64,000 nucleotides of DNA from Marmoricola endophyticus (lineage in GTDB: Bacteria > Actinomycetota > Actinomycetes > Propionibacteriales > Nocardioidaceae), in the NCBI RefSeq assembly GCF_014644415.1, contig NZ_BMKQ01000001.1, positions 1,726,861 through 1,790,860 on the forward strand, written 5' to 3'. The notes beneath the pieces were generated by a model. That model did not search any database and was not told the DNA's origin. It was given only the letters and a program-made list of their open reading frames with translations. Positions 8,889-17,359 of this stretch are shown here, piece after piece; position 1 is the stretch's first letter; each line of letters begins with the position of its first letter. A program made the position numbers and the translations under genes.

Positions 8889-9826
8889 CGACGAAACCAC
8901 TCCAGCGTTGCTTGCAGACCTTCGTCAAGGCCGATCGGACTAATGTCTGGGAAGAGCTGTCGAAGCAGGACCCCGTCCGAAGCCGATGCGCGCACGTCTC
9001 CGGCCCTAGGGGGCAGGAACTCGCGCTCGACCTCACGCCCAAGGAGCCCTTCCAACACTTCGATGACATCGAGCAAGGTCGTGCTCGTTCCGAATGCGAG
9101 ATTGACCGGTGTCGAATGAATCACCTGCCTCGAGATTGCATCGATCAGCGTGTCGACGATCGTGTCGACGTAGGTGAAATCTCGGGACTGCAGTCCATCG
9201 CCGTGCACGGAAAGAGGCTCTCTGTCGAGCGCGGCCTGGAGAAAGCGCGGAATGACGGCTGCGTAGGGGTGGTTGGCGGCCTGAAATGGCCCAAACACAT
9301 TGAAGAAACGGAAAGGAAGAACCCGCATCCCATAGCAGTGCCCGTACGCGAGTGTGAGGCCTTCACCCGCCAGCTTGCTGGCAGCGTAGGGGCTCATCGG
9401 TGCGGTCCAGTCGAGCTCGGTTCTCGGGAGATTGGGGTTGGAACCGTAGACGGAACTCGAGGAGACGGTGATCACGTGAGGCGTCTCATGGCGACGGCAT
9501 GCTTCGAGCAAGTTCATCGTTCCGACCGCGTTCACCGTGAACGATCGACGCGGATCCTCGATCGAACGCGGCACGCTGCCCAGGGCCGCCAGGTGCACGA
9601 CGGCGTCGACACCGTCCATTGCGTCGGACAGGGCATCGTCATCCAGGATCGATCGCTCGATGACCCTCACCTCGACGTCCGCAAGGTTCTGGCGGTAACC
9701 CGTGCTGAAGTCGTCGATCACGCGGACCTCCTCTGCACCGCTGCGCTGCAGAGCACGGACGAGATTCGATCCGATGAACCCTCCGCCTCCTGTGACGAGG
9801 ACGCGCTTACCTGACAGGTCGATCAT
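8885..9826 (-). CDS. NAD-dependent UDP-sugar 4-epimerase (WbpP-like)
   Basis: A 313-residue extended SDR. It shows GGGGFIGSN at the N-terminus, SSSSVYGSN, the catalytic YAASK and RFFNVFGPFQ, and resembles UDP-GlcNAc/UDP-Glc 4-epimerases. The frame is open further upstream, but the ATG at 9826 is preferred: GGAGG lies 10 bases before it and the NAD-binding strand starts five residues later. The gene is overlapped by the downstream glycosyltransferase, and the pair probably forms its own operon. With the dehydrogenase at 6451 it could form a UDP-N-acetylgalactosaminuronate route, as WbpP and WbpA/O do in Pseudomonas; that link is an inference. Confidence 0.83.
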   Translation of the reverse strand: MIDLSGKRVLVTGGGGFIGSNLVRALQRSGAEEVRVIDDFSTGYRQNLADVEVRVIERSILDDDALSDAMDGVDAVVHLAALGSVPRSIEDPRRSFTVNAVGTMNLLEACRRHETPHVITVSSSSVYGSNPNLPRTELDWTAPMSPYAASKLAGEGLTLAYGHCYGMRVLPFRFFNVFGPFQAANHPYAAVIPRFLQAALDREPLSVHGDGLQSRDFTYVDTIVDTLIDAISRQVIHSTPVNLAFGTSTTLLDVIEVLEGLLGREVEREFLPPRAGDVRASASDGVLLRQLFPDISPIGLDEGLQATLEWFRR

Positions 9827-9928
9827 GAAGACGGAGCCTCCGCGGGAATGAAAAGTCTGTATGTTCGAAGATCGAGTGGACGACCGAGACAACGACAAGA
9901 AGCCGAGCCCTCAGAGAGGTGAGACACA

Positions 9929-10513
9929 TTGACCGCCGCTGGAGACCTTCGGGGCCGGGACGTGGTCGCACGGTACCGCACCCCCCTCACGCTACTGAGC
10001 GCGATAGTGGCGAGGATCCCCCCCGCGTGGCAGGTGAAGCTGTTCCGCAGCAGCACCAATTCTGACTCTCTTGCGGCACGTGCGCTCCGATTCGCGGTTC
10101 TTCGGTCGGTCGCTCGACAGTGCGGTGAGCTCGTCGACGTGCGGTCGCACGCTCTTCTGCTACGCCCAGACCAGATGATTATCGGCTCGAGGGTGAGCAT
10201 CCACCCGTTCTGCTATCTCGACGGGACCGGCGGCCTACGAATCGGCGACGACGTATCGATCGCCCACGCGGTGTCCATCATGACCACGAACCACACATGG
10301 GATTCCAGCGACGTTCCCATTCGCGACCAAGCGGTCAGCGAGGCTCCAACCCGCATCGGATCCGATGTGTGGATCGGCGCAGGAGCTCGCGTGATGGCCG
10401 GAATCACCATCGGAGATCACGCAGTCGTAGCAGCAGGCGCCATCGTGACGAGAGATGTAGCGCCGTCAGACGTCGTTGCTGGCATACCCGCCGTCGTGAT
10501 TAAACGGCGCTAG
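9929..10513 (+). CDS. Left-handed beta-helix acyltransferase (CAT/maltose acetyltransferase type)
   Basis: A 194-residue hexapeptide-repeat acyltransferase, expected to work as a trimer and to O-acetylate a sugar. The C-terminal half is built of isoleucine/valine-led hexapeptide turns (IGSDVWIGAGARV, ITIGDHAVVAAGAIV) and contains the catalytic-type His in TTNHTWD; it ends in the usual AGIPAVVIKRR. The start is a TTG at 9929 preceded by GAGAGGTGAG, and no better ATG or GTG lies near. It is divergent from the epimerase and overlaps the 3' end of the convergent flippase gene by 14 bases. It probably decorates the glycan made by the surrounding cassette. Confidence 0.8.
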   Translation: MTAAGDLRGRDVVARYRTPLTLLSAIVARIPPAWQVKLFRSSTNSDSLAARALRFAVLRSVARQCGELVDVRSHALLLRPDQMIIGSRVSIHPFCYLDGTGGLRIGDDVSIAHAVSIMTTNHTWDSSDVPIRDQAVSEAPTRIGSDVWIGAGARVMAGITIGDHAVVAAGAIVTRDVAPSDVVAGIPAVVIKRR

Positions 10514-11675
10514 CAACGTGCCGGGCGAGCAACACGCACCACATGATCCCAGAGCAGAGGGTGGCGCTTGCGTAGGCGACCATCGCGCCGCTCAAACCGA
10601 CCGTGGTGGCGAAAGTGAGTGGGAGGCCCATGCAAAGCACGAGTTGGAGAATCCTCCCCACCAGCAGCCCTCGACCCGTCAGATTCGTCCTGGCGAACAT
10701 CGAGAAGATGTGAAGCAGGAAGGTGCCGCTCACGAAGAGGCCGACTGTCGCCGAGTGAGCGCTGAGGGACGTCAAGGTGCCGATGTCGGCGACCTGCCGG
10801 ACCAGGTCGAGCAGAACCCAGCAGCCGATTCCTGGTAGCGCCGCGGTCAGCATGATCAGCAGGGCGGGCCGGGGCGACACGACCTTGGCCAACGAGACGC
10901 CGGCGAGCGCCGGTCGCAGCGGTGTGACGAGGAGTCTCACAGGAGCGGCAGCGTTGGACATCGCGCGGTAGACGCCGAGGCCTTGAACTCCGAGCACAGG
11001 GCTCAGCATGAGTGGGGTGCCGATCCCGCTCAGATCAGTGATGACCGAGTCCCGAGCGAGAACCTTGATTGACGCGGCGTGGCTCCGTACCCATGAGCGG
11101 GCTGACATCGCACTGACGCCGACCGGCCAGCCGCCTAGAAGAAGTGGCCCGACCCCCGCTGCGATCCACGCCCACGTCAGCGTCTGCAACCCGACCTTCT
11201 GGCCAGCGGCCACCGATCCGATGGCGACGGTCAGGGCGAGACCCGCTCCCGCGACATCACCGGCTACCACGTGCAGGTAGCGGGCCTTGCGTACATCGTA
11301 GAAACGCGTCGCGACGCGGTACGTCGCCAACCCGACCGCCACGCTTCCCGAGACTGCGATCACGCGAAGATCACTGAAGACCAAAGACACTGCCATCGTG
11401 ACCGCCACCCCACCCAGCGACACCCACGTCGCAGCGTTCGCGTACGTCTTCCACGACCAGTTCACGCCTGTCCGAATCTCCTCTCGCATCCATGCCTCAG
11501 CGACGACTGAGAGGCAGACCGAGCCTGCCAGCGCGCCCAGCAGATACTGGATGGAGAAAAGACCGAAATTGTCGGGTTTAAGGAAAATAAGACCCAGGGC
11601 TTGCACCGTGAGGACGTAGATCACGTTGCTTGCGGACCCCAGCGCCAGCTGAGTCCGCGGACGGTGCACCAACAT
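10500..11675 (-). CDS. Polysaccharide flippase-like membrane protein (Wzx/MATE-like)
   Basis: A 391-residue integral membrane protein with about twelve hydrophobic segments spread over its length, starting with a short basic N-terminus and SASNVIYVLTVQALGL. The pattern matches the O-antigen/teichoic-acid flippase group of the MOP superfamily, which moves lipid-linked repeat units across the cytoplasmic membrane. There are no catalytic motifs; the call rests on topology and context. Its ATG overlaps the stop of the upstream membrane gene (TGATG), and it ends in TAA, unusual in this window. GC is lower than in the flanks. Confidence 0.7.
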   Translation of the reverse strand: MLVHRPRTQLALGSASNVIYVLTVQALGLIFLKPDNFGLFSIQYLLGALAGSVCLSVVAEAWMREEIRTGVNWSWKTYANAATWVSLGGVAVTMAVSLVFSDLRVIAVSGSVAVGLATYRVATRFYDVRKARYLHVVAGDVAGAGLALTVAIGSVAAGQKVGLQTLTWAWIAAGVGPLLLGGWPVGVSAMSARSWVRSHAASIKVLARDSVITDLSGIGTPLMLSPVLGVQGLGVYRAMSNAAAPVRLLVTPLRPALAGVSLAKVVSPRPALLIMLTAALPGIGCWVLLDLVRQVADIGTLTSLSAHSATVGLFVSGTFLLHIFSMFARTNLTGRGLLVGRILQLVLCMGLPLTFATTVGLSGAMVAYASATLCSGIMWCVLLARHVASAV

Positions 11676-12967
11676 CAGCGAACGCGCTGCGGGTATCGCG
11701 ATCGCTGTCCCGATGCTCCATCGGACGACCTCGAAGGCCTGAGCGACCCGATGACAGCTCCCAGTGAGGACAGGGGAAGCAGCAAGACGAAGGCGATCGA
11801 CCGCATCCTCGAGAGGATTCCATAGTTCCCGGTCGACAAAGCAATCATGGCGAGCGTCGCCCCGACCGCGACCACAATGACGAAGGCCGCCCGGCCGAAA
11901 TCATCTCTTTTACCTTGCCGCATCAGCAAGCGAAGTGCCAGCAACACCGCTACCAGCCAGATGGCGCCCTCGACACCAGCCAGCACCATCACTCCGGACG
12001 GTCGGTACTCGGTGGGAAACGGCCCGGCCAAGACCCGCGGCAGTCGGACCAGAACCAAGTCGGAGTACCCTCCGCTCGAGCTGCCACTGAAGCCGCTGTT
12101 CGCGCCATCCGACAGACTGACACCTTGCTGGCTAATGGATTCCGCGGAGAGGTCGAATCTTGAGCTGAGCCAGCTCCACACCAGGGGTAGCAGCCCCAGC
12201 GCCGGCACGATCAACAGGATCCGCCACTTCATCCTGCCGCTGCGGGTCCGTGGCACCGACGCGACCGCTGCGAGCACGAGGGCGACGCCTAGCCCCGTCG
12301 CAACGGTGTCCCTCACGGAAAAGAGTGCAGCGAGAGCGCCGAGGATCATGACCCCGTATCGGAGTCTGCCGGTACGGATCAGCAGCAACGTCCCGTAGAG
12401 CGCGCTGCTGGTCAGCAACCAGGTGAGTGACTCTCGAAGCAAGCCGGGAATCCAGATGAGCAGACTTGGACAGCAGCTAGCGATCCATGCGCTCAGACGC
12501 ACGGCTCGGTCGACCTGAGCCTCCGGCCACTCAAGCAGTCCGCCAAGGTTTTCAGTCGTCCTGGCTACCACCGTTGCCGTCAAGACCAAGAAGATGATGT
12601 TGAACAGGATTGGTACCAGAGGCACGGCTCCCACGAAGTGATAGACCCAGCCGATCAGCCAGGGATAGCCCTCCTTGCCGTCAAGTGCGCCTGCCACGCC
12701 CCTCGTCCGTCCGGAGGGATCCAGACTGAACGCGACCGCCCGCTCGTGCCAGACAAGACTGTCCTTTGTCAGCTGGGTGCCCGAGAGAAGCTGCCACAGC
12801 GTCACGCACCCGGTGGCAACGACACCGGCAGTCAAAGGCACGAGGATCCGTGCCCGTACGGAACTCCGCCCGCACCAGAGGAGAACTTGCCCGAGAAGAA
12901 GGATGCACGCGAGAGACGCCAACGCACCGGGCAACGTGGCGAGACCGTCGCTCACTCTCGATTCCAC
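11675..12967 (-). CDS. Multi-spanning membrane protein, candidate glycan polymerase (Wzy-like)
   Basis: A 430-residue protein with about ten to twelve hydrophobic segments and a large loop between about residues 270 and 320 (rich in Ser/Gly) facing one side. Wzy polymerases and EpsG-like proteins share this layout, with little sequence conservation. It sits directly upstream of a flippase in a low-GC glycan cassette that otherwise lacks a polymerase, so Wzy is the most economical role; a glycosyltransferase of the membrane GT-C class is the main alternative. The GTG start at 12967 has GGAAGG five bases upstream. No family signature is certain. Confidence 0.55.
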   Translation of the reverse strand: MESRVSDGLATLPGALASLACILLLGQVLLWCGRSSVRARILVPLTAGVVATGCVTLWQLLSGTQLTKDSLVWHERAVAFSLDPSGRTRGVAGALDGKEGYPWLIGWVYHFVGAVPLVPILFNIIFLVLTATVVARTTENLGGLLEWPEAQVDRAVRLSAWIASCCPSLLIWIPGLLRESLTWLLTSSALYGTLLLIRTGRLRYGVMILGALAALFSVRDTVATGLGVALVLAAVASVPRTRSGRMKWRILLIVPALGLLPLVWSWLSSRFDLSAESISQQGVSLSDGANSGFSGSSSGGYSDLVLVRLPRVLAGPFPTEYRPSGVMVLAGVEGAIWLVAVLLALRLLMRQGKRDDFGRAAFVIVVAVGATLAMIALSTGNYGILSRMRSIAFVLLLPLSSLGAVIGSLRPSRSSDGASGQRSRYPQRVR

Positions 12968-13018
12968 GGATGCCTTCCAACAGCTCGTTTCCAGATGATC
13001 TTCGGGTCTGACGTGACT

Positions 13019-13660
13019 TCACCGTGCGGGCACGCCGCGAACGGTCACCCCGGGCTCGACGTCACGGGTGACACATGCCCCCGCGCCGACGAACCCGCCG
13101 TCACCGATTCTCACACCCGGAAGAATGGTCGCATTGGTGCCGACACGGGAGGCATACCCCAACGTGCAGTCGCCAGACACGACGGCCGACGGGTGCAACG
13201 TCGCAAGACGCTTGAGATTACAGTCGTGCCCTACTTGCACCGCACGATCGACGACTACATGGTCTCCCACATCGATGTTGCACGCGAGCTGGGCGTAGGC
13301 GGCCACGATGACCCCTCGGCCGAGGGTGACCGCCCTTCCCAATGCTGCCGTGGGATGCACCAAAGTAGCAGCGCGAGCGTCGTCGTTCAGCCTCTCCGCC
13401 ACACCCGCCCGTGCGGTCGGGGATCCGATGGCGATAACGAACATGCAATCTCGGCGGCTCAAATGTCGACCTTCAATACTGCCGAGAATTGGCACCTGCA
13501 TAGCGTCTGAACGCCGAATATTGTCTTCTGACGGGTTGTCGTCCAGGAAACCGATGAGGTTCCAGCGTCGCGCTGGGAGCGAGGAGTTGATCGCGTCGAC
13601 TATCCCGACGGCTTCTCGCCCCAAGCCACCGCACCCGATGATCGCTAAGTCGCGGCTCAT
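13019..13660 (-). CDS. NeuD/PglD-type sugar-nucleotide N-acetyltransferase
   Basis: A 213-residue acyltransferase of the sialic-acid O-acetyltransferase NeuD family, which includes PglD, the enzyme that acetylates UDP-4-amino sugars. The N-terminal Rossmann-like part has IIGCGGLGREAV. The C-terminal left-handed beta-helix has HPTAALGRAV, VGHDC with the histidine expected to act as base, and ends in VTRDVEPGVTVRGVPA. The frame is open upstream to 13819, but the ATG at 13660 overlaps the stop of the preceding gene (ATGA) and fits the family start. It is the last gene of the PglF/E/C/D-like run, so acetylation of a UDP-4-amino-4,6-dideoxyhexose is the likely reaction. Confidence 0.82.
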   Translation of the reverse strand: MSRDLAIIGCGGLGREAVGIVDAINSSLPARRWNLIGFLDDNPSEDNIRRSDAMQVPILGSIEGRHLSRRDCMFVIAIGSPTARAGVAERLNDDARAATLVHPTAALGRAVTLGRGVIVAAYAQLACNIDVGDHVVVDRAVQVGHDCNLKRLATLHPSAVVSGDCTLGYASRVGTNATILPGVRIGDGGFVGAGACVTRDVEPGVTVRGVPAR

Positions 13661-14250
13661 TGGGCTCTCCCTCTGAACTCTGGCATGGTCGCGCTGCCTT
13701 CGGCCACCACGCCGTCGCGTCGCAAGACCCGCGACACGGTCGCTCCCAAGATCATTGCGTCCAACAGGAGGGTATGCGTGTCGACGTACCGCACGTCGAG
13801 CTTGAGACGGTCGTCCCAACTGACCGCGTTTCTCCCAGACACCTGAGCCAGCCCAGTCACCCCGGGTCTGACCTCGTGCCGCCGAGCCTGTTCACTGGTA
13901 TACCGGCCGAGGTACTCGGGAAGCAGAGGCCGCGGACCGACCAAGGACATGTCGCCCCGCAGCACGTTGACCAGGGTCGGCAGCTCGTCGAGGCTGCTGC
14001 TGCGCAGAACCCTGCCCAGAGAAGTCATCCGGTCGGCATCCGAGGCAAGCCCTTCACCTGGCTCGGCGAGCCGCATGGTCCGGAACTTGACCAACGTGAA
14101 CAGCTCGCCGTGTAATCCCGGCCTCACCTGTCGGAAGAGAACGGGCGAGCCCAGTCTCCTGCGCACCAGGAGGGCGACGACCACCTGGATGGGAGCCGTC
14201 GCGACCAGGAGCACTGCAGCAGCGATGACGTCCACTGCCCGCTTGATCAT
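13657..14250 (-). CDS. Small phosphoglycosyl transferase (PglC-like)
   Basis: A 197-residue monotopic phosphoglycosyl transferase that attaches a sugar phosphate to undecaprenyl phosphate. One N-terminal re-entrant hydrophobic helix (VDVIAAAVLLVATAPIQ) precedes PVLFRQVRPG, KFRTM, SSLDELPTLVNVL with the catalytic Asp-Glu pair, SLVGPRPLL and RPGVTGLAQVSGRN. It is the minimal version of the family, the size of Campylobacter PglC. It is overlapped at both ends (ATGA) by the aminotransferase and acetyltransferase genes, which would make its donor. Together with the gene at 579 the locus has two initiating transferases, so two glycans, or one replaced system, may be present. Confidence 0.87.
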   Translation of the reverse strand: MIKRAVDVIAAAVLLVATAPIQVVVALLVRRRLGSPVLFRQVRPGLHGELFTLVKFRTMRLAEPGEGLASDADRMTSLGRVLRSSSLDELPTLVNVLRGDMSLVGPRPLLPEYLGRYTSEQARRHEVRPGVTGLAQVSGRNAVSWDDRLKLDVRYVDTHTLLLDAMILGATVSRVLRRDGVVAEGSATMPEFRGRAQ

Positions 14251-15380
14251 GCCCGGTCACCGAGGAAAGCACGGATGGCGGCGCAGACACGCTGACGGTC
14301 GTCGGCGGACATGGCCGACCCGCTGGGCAGGTTCAGGCCCTCTGTGAAGAGCCGGTCAGAGACCCCGCTGAGATAGGCAGGCTTGTCCTTGTAGACGGGC
14401 TGCAGGTGCATCGGCTTCCACAACGGCCTCGTCTCGATGTCCTCGGCGGCCAGCGACTCCAGGAGGTCGCCCGCGCTCCACCCCGTCGTGGCGCTGTCGA
14501 CGAGGATGCTCGTCAACCAGCAGTTGTCGTCTGTGTCCGCCGGGTGGCCGAGCACGCGCACACCCGCGGTGTCGGCGAAGAGGTCGACATAGGTGCTGCG
14601 GTGGTCACGACGGCGCGCGATCATCGCATCGAGACGGGTGAGCTGCGCGCGACCGACCGCAGCGAGCAGGTTCGACAAGCGGTAGTTGTACCCCACCTCG
14701 CGGTGCTCGTAGTGGATCGCGGGCTCTCGCGCCTGCGTCGACAGGAACCGCACGTGTTCGGCCAGCGCCTCGTCGTTCGAGAGCAGCATGCCGCCGCCGG
14801 ACGTCGTCATCACCTTGTTGCCGTTGAACGAGAGCGCAGCGGCGTCGCCCCAGGCACCTGCGGGCACGCCGGAGTGATGCGCACCGAAGGACTCGGCAGC
14901 GTCGGAGAGCACGCGCAGCTCGTGTCGGGCGGCGACCTCGCCGACCGCTGCGTAGTCGACGCACTTGCCCAGGAGGTCCACCGGCACCACGGCGGGCACG
15001 CGGTGGCCCGAGCGGCGCAGATCGGTGATGGCCTCGTCCAGCAGCGCTGCGTCGATGTTCCCCGTCTCGGGGTCGCTGTCGACGAAGACCGGCGTCGCGC
15101 CCGTGTAGACGATCGCGTTCGCGGTGGCGGCGAACGTCAAGGTCGAGGTCGGCACCATGTCTCCCGTTCCCACCCCCCACGACACCAGCGCCAGGTGCAG
15201 CGCCGCCGTGCCGGAGGAGAGGGCGACGGCGTGAGCGACACCCACACGGGCGGCCACCTCACGCTCGAAGGCGTCCACGTGAGGTCCGAGCGGGGCGATC
15301 CACCCGGATCGGACCGCATCGACGACGTACTCCTCCTCGAGCTCACCGACGTCCGGCGCAGACAGCAGGACGCGGCTCAT
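14247..15380 (-). CDS. PLP-dependent sugar-nucleotide aminotransferase (PglE-like, DegT/DnrJ/EryC1)
   Basis: A 377-residue aminotransferase of the DegT/DnrJ/EryC1/StrS family. It has SSGTAALHLAL near residue 60, the Asp of DAAESFGA that contacts the PLP ring, and the PLP-binding lysine in SFNGNKVMTTSGGGM. The frame is open upstream to 15527, but the ATG at 15380 begins the family-typical MSRVLLSAPDVG. In the bacillosamine pathway PglE transfers an amino group from glutamate to the 4-keto sugar made by the dehydratase, here encoded 52 bases upstream. The stop overlaps the next start, so the run is one transcription unit. Confidence 0.88.
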   Translation of the reverse strand: MSRVLLSAPDVGELEEEYVVDAVRSGWIAPLGPHVDAFEREVAARVGVAHAVALSSGTAALHLALVSWGVGTGDMVPTSTLTFAATANAIVYTGATPVFVDSDPETGNIDAALLDEAITDLRRSGHRVPAVVPVDLLGKCVDYAAVGEVAARHELRVLSDAAESFGAHHSGVPAGAWGDAAALSFNGNKVMTTSGGGMLLSNDEALAEHVRFLSTQAREPAIHYEHREVGYNYRLSNLLAAVGRAQLTRLDAMIARRRDHRSTYVDLFADTAGVRVLGHPADTDDNCWLTSILVDSATTGWSAGDLLESLAAEDIETRPLWKPMHLQPVYKDKPAYLSGVSDRLFTEGLNLPSGSAMSADDRQRVCAAIRAFLGDRA

Positions 15381-15432
15381 CGTGCTCCGTACGGGAATGG
15401 CGCGGACGAGCAGCGGGCGCGGCAGCTCTGTG

Positions 15433-17286
15433 TCATGGGCGGGTCCCGACGGTGGGCCCGGTCTGCTGAGGGAGGTGGGCAAGGTCGAGACAGGCCCTCG
15501 AGAGCACGGCAGCCAGCTCGCCGGCACTGCCCCAGGAGGGGAGCTCCCGCGCCAGCAGGGGGGCGTAGGCCGGCACCGCCGTGTGGGAGATGAGGGGATG
15601 AGCGCCGCGCTGGTCCGACTCGCCGACCGCGAAGAGCTCCTCGTGCATCTTCTCCCCTGGACGCAGCCCGGTGTAGACGATCTCGATCGGTCGGTCAGCC
15701 AGCTCGATCAGCTGCCTGGCGACGGCGTCGATGCTGACCGGCTGACCCATGTCCAGCACGAGCGCCTCGCCGTCGCGTCCGACCGCGCCGGCCTGGATCA
15801 CCAGCTGAACAGCCTCGGCGATGGTCATGAAGTAGCGAGTGACCTCCGGATCGGTCACGGTCACCGGGCCGCCGGCTTCGATCTGCGCAGAGAACGCAGT
15901 CAGGACGGAGCCGCGGCTGCCCAGCACGTTGCCGAAGCGCACGCTGAGGAACGTCCCGGCGGTCTCGGCGGCGACGGCGGCGGTCAGTCCCTCGGCCAGG
16001 CGCTTGGAGTAGCCCAGCACCGAGCACGGGTTCGCGGCCTTGTCGGTCGAGATGTTGACGAACCGCTCGACACCGACCTCCTGAGCGGCACGGAGCACGT
16101 TGAGAGTGCCCCACACGTTCGTCTTGATCGCCTCGGCGGGTGCCTTCTCCAGCAGGGGCAGGTGCTTCAGCGCGGCGGCGTGGAAGACGACCTCGGGCTC
16201 CCGACGGGCGAACATCTCCCGCACGAAGGCGTCGTCCCGAATGTCACCGAGGACGAGGTCGTCGCCTTCGAGCAGCGCCCGCCCGGTGATGCTCAGCTGC
16301 ACGGCGTGCAGCGCGGACTCGTCGCGGTCCAGCATGATCAGCTCGGCCGGCGCGAACTCGTGCAGCTGTCGGCACAGCTCGGAGCCGATCGACCCGCCGG
16401 CGCCCGTCACCAGGACCCGCTTGCCGCGGACGTAGCCGGCGATCGAGGAGACGTCGGTGTCGATCACGCGACGCCCCAGCAGGTCCGCCACGTCGAGGTC
16501 GCGGATGTCGCCGACCCCGGCGTGGCTGCCGTGCAGCAGGTCGTCGACGCTGGGCAGGATCTTCGTCTCCAGGCCGGCCGCCGTCGTGGAGGCGGCGAGC
16601 CTGCGCACCACCTCGGCGGAGGCGCTGGGGATGGCGATCACCGCGGTGGTCGCGTCGACGCGATCGAGCACCCTGTCCAGCTGCTCGCTGCTGCCCAGCA
16701 CGGCGACGCCGCGGTATCGGCGGTGCCGCTTGGCCGGGTCGTCGTCGACGAACCCCACCGGCTTCCACGGGCTGTGCGCGTCGGTGATCATCGACAGCAC
16801 CAGCTGCCGGCCGGCCTCGCCTGCGCCGATCACCAGCGTGGGCACGTCACCGGAGCGACTGACTCGTCGCTGGTCACGCATGATCCGGCGGATGCCACGG
16901 CCCCACAGCATGAAGGTGAGCGCCAGGAGCGGCCCGGCAAGCAGCAGCACCCCGTTGCCCGACGGCCGCGCGATCAGCACGACGATGAGGCAGGCGATGC
17001 CCGTGAACGCGGCGGTCGTGGTCACCAGAACCACGTCCTCGAAGCTGCCGATGCTGGTACGTCCCTGATGCAACCGGAGCGTGGCTCCCGCAAGCAGGAA
17101 GAGCACCGCGCAACCGATGCCCATCGCCAGTGCCATGGGGATCGTCGTGCCACGGGAGTCGCCGATCAGACGCTGCAGCGCGACCAGTCCAACGTAGCCC
17201 GACAACCAGCTGAGGGCGTCGAAGGCCATGAGAAGTGCCGTCTTGGAGGACGGGGAGAGCGGCTGGCCGTTCCAGTTACGTCTCAC
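15433..17286 (-). CDS. Membrane-bound UDP-GlcNAc 4,6-dehydratase (PglF/WbpM/CapD type)
   Basis: A 617-residue protein with about four membrane helices in the first 150 residues, a Rossmann CoA-binding-like domain (VIGAGEAGRQLV) and a C-terminal SDR domain (TGAGGSIGSELCRQL). This is the layout of PglF/WbpM dehydratases that open bacillosamine and related pathways. In the active site, NISTDKA is intact, but the residue four before the catalytic Lys (VLGYSKR) is Leu where characterised large dehydratases carry Met and small ones Tyr. The GTG at 17286 is chosen for its GGGGAG site six bases upstream; the frame is open to 17493. It is the first gene of the F-E-C-D run. Confidence 0.87.
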   Translation of the reverse strand: MRRNWNGQPLSPSSKTALLMAFDALSWLSGYVGLVALQRLIGDSRGTTIPMALAMGIGCAVLFLLAGATLRLHQGRTSIGSFEDVVLVTTTAAFTGIACLIVVLIARPSGNGVLLLAGPLLALTFMLWGRGIRRIMRDQRRVSRSGDVPTLVIGAGEAGRQLVLSMITDAHSPWKPVGFVDDDPAKRHRRYRGVAVLGSSEQLDRVLDRVDATTAVIAIPSASAEVVRRLAASTTAAGLETKILPSVDDLLHGSHAGVGDIRDLDVADLLGRRVIDTDVSSIAGYVRGKRVLVTGAGGSIGSELCRQLHEFAPAELIMLDRDESALHAVQLSITGRALLEGDDLVLGDIRDDAFVREMFARREPEVVFHAAALKHLPLLEKAPAEAIKTNVWGTLNVLRAAQEVGVERFVNISTDKAANPCSVLGYSKRLAEGLTAAVAAETAGTFLSVRFGNVLGSRGSVLTAFSAQIEAGGPVTVTDPEVTRYFMTIAEAVQLVIQAGAVGRDGEALVLDMGQPVSIDAVARQLIELADRPIEIVYTGLRPGEKMHEELFAVGESDQRGAHPLISHTAVPAYAPLLARELPSWGSAGELAAVLSRACLDLAHLPQQTGPTVGTRP

Positions 17287-17359
17287 ACCAGACTCCCCAC
17301 GTCGCGGTCCGCGCGTCACCGTACACGTTGAACCTGGCAACAACAGCGCGAAACCAGTG

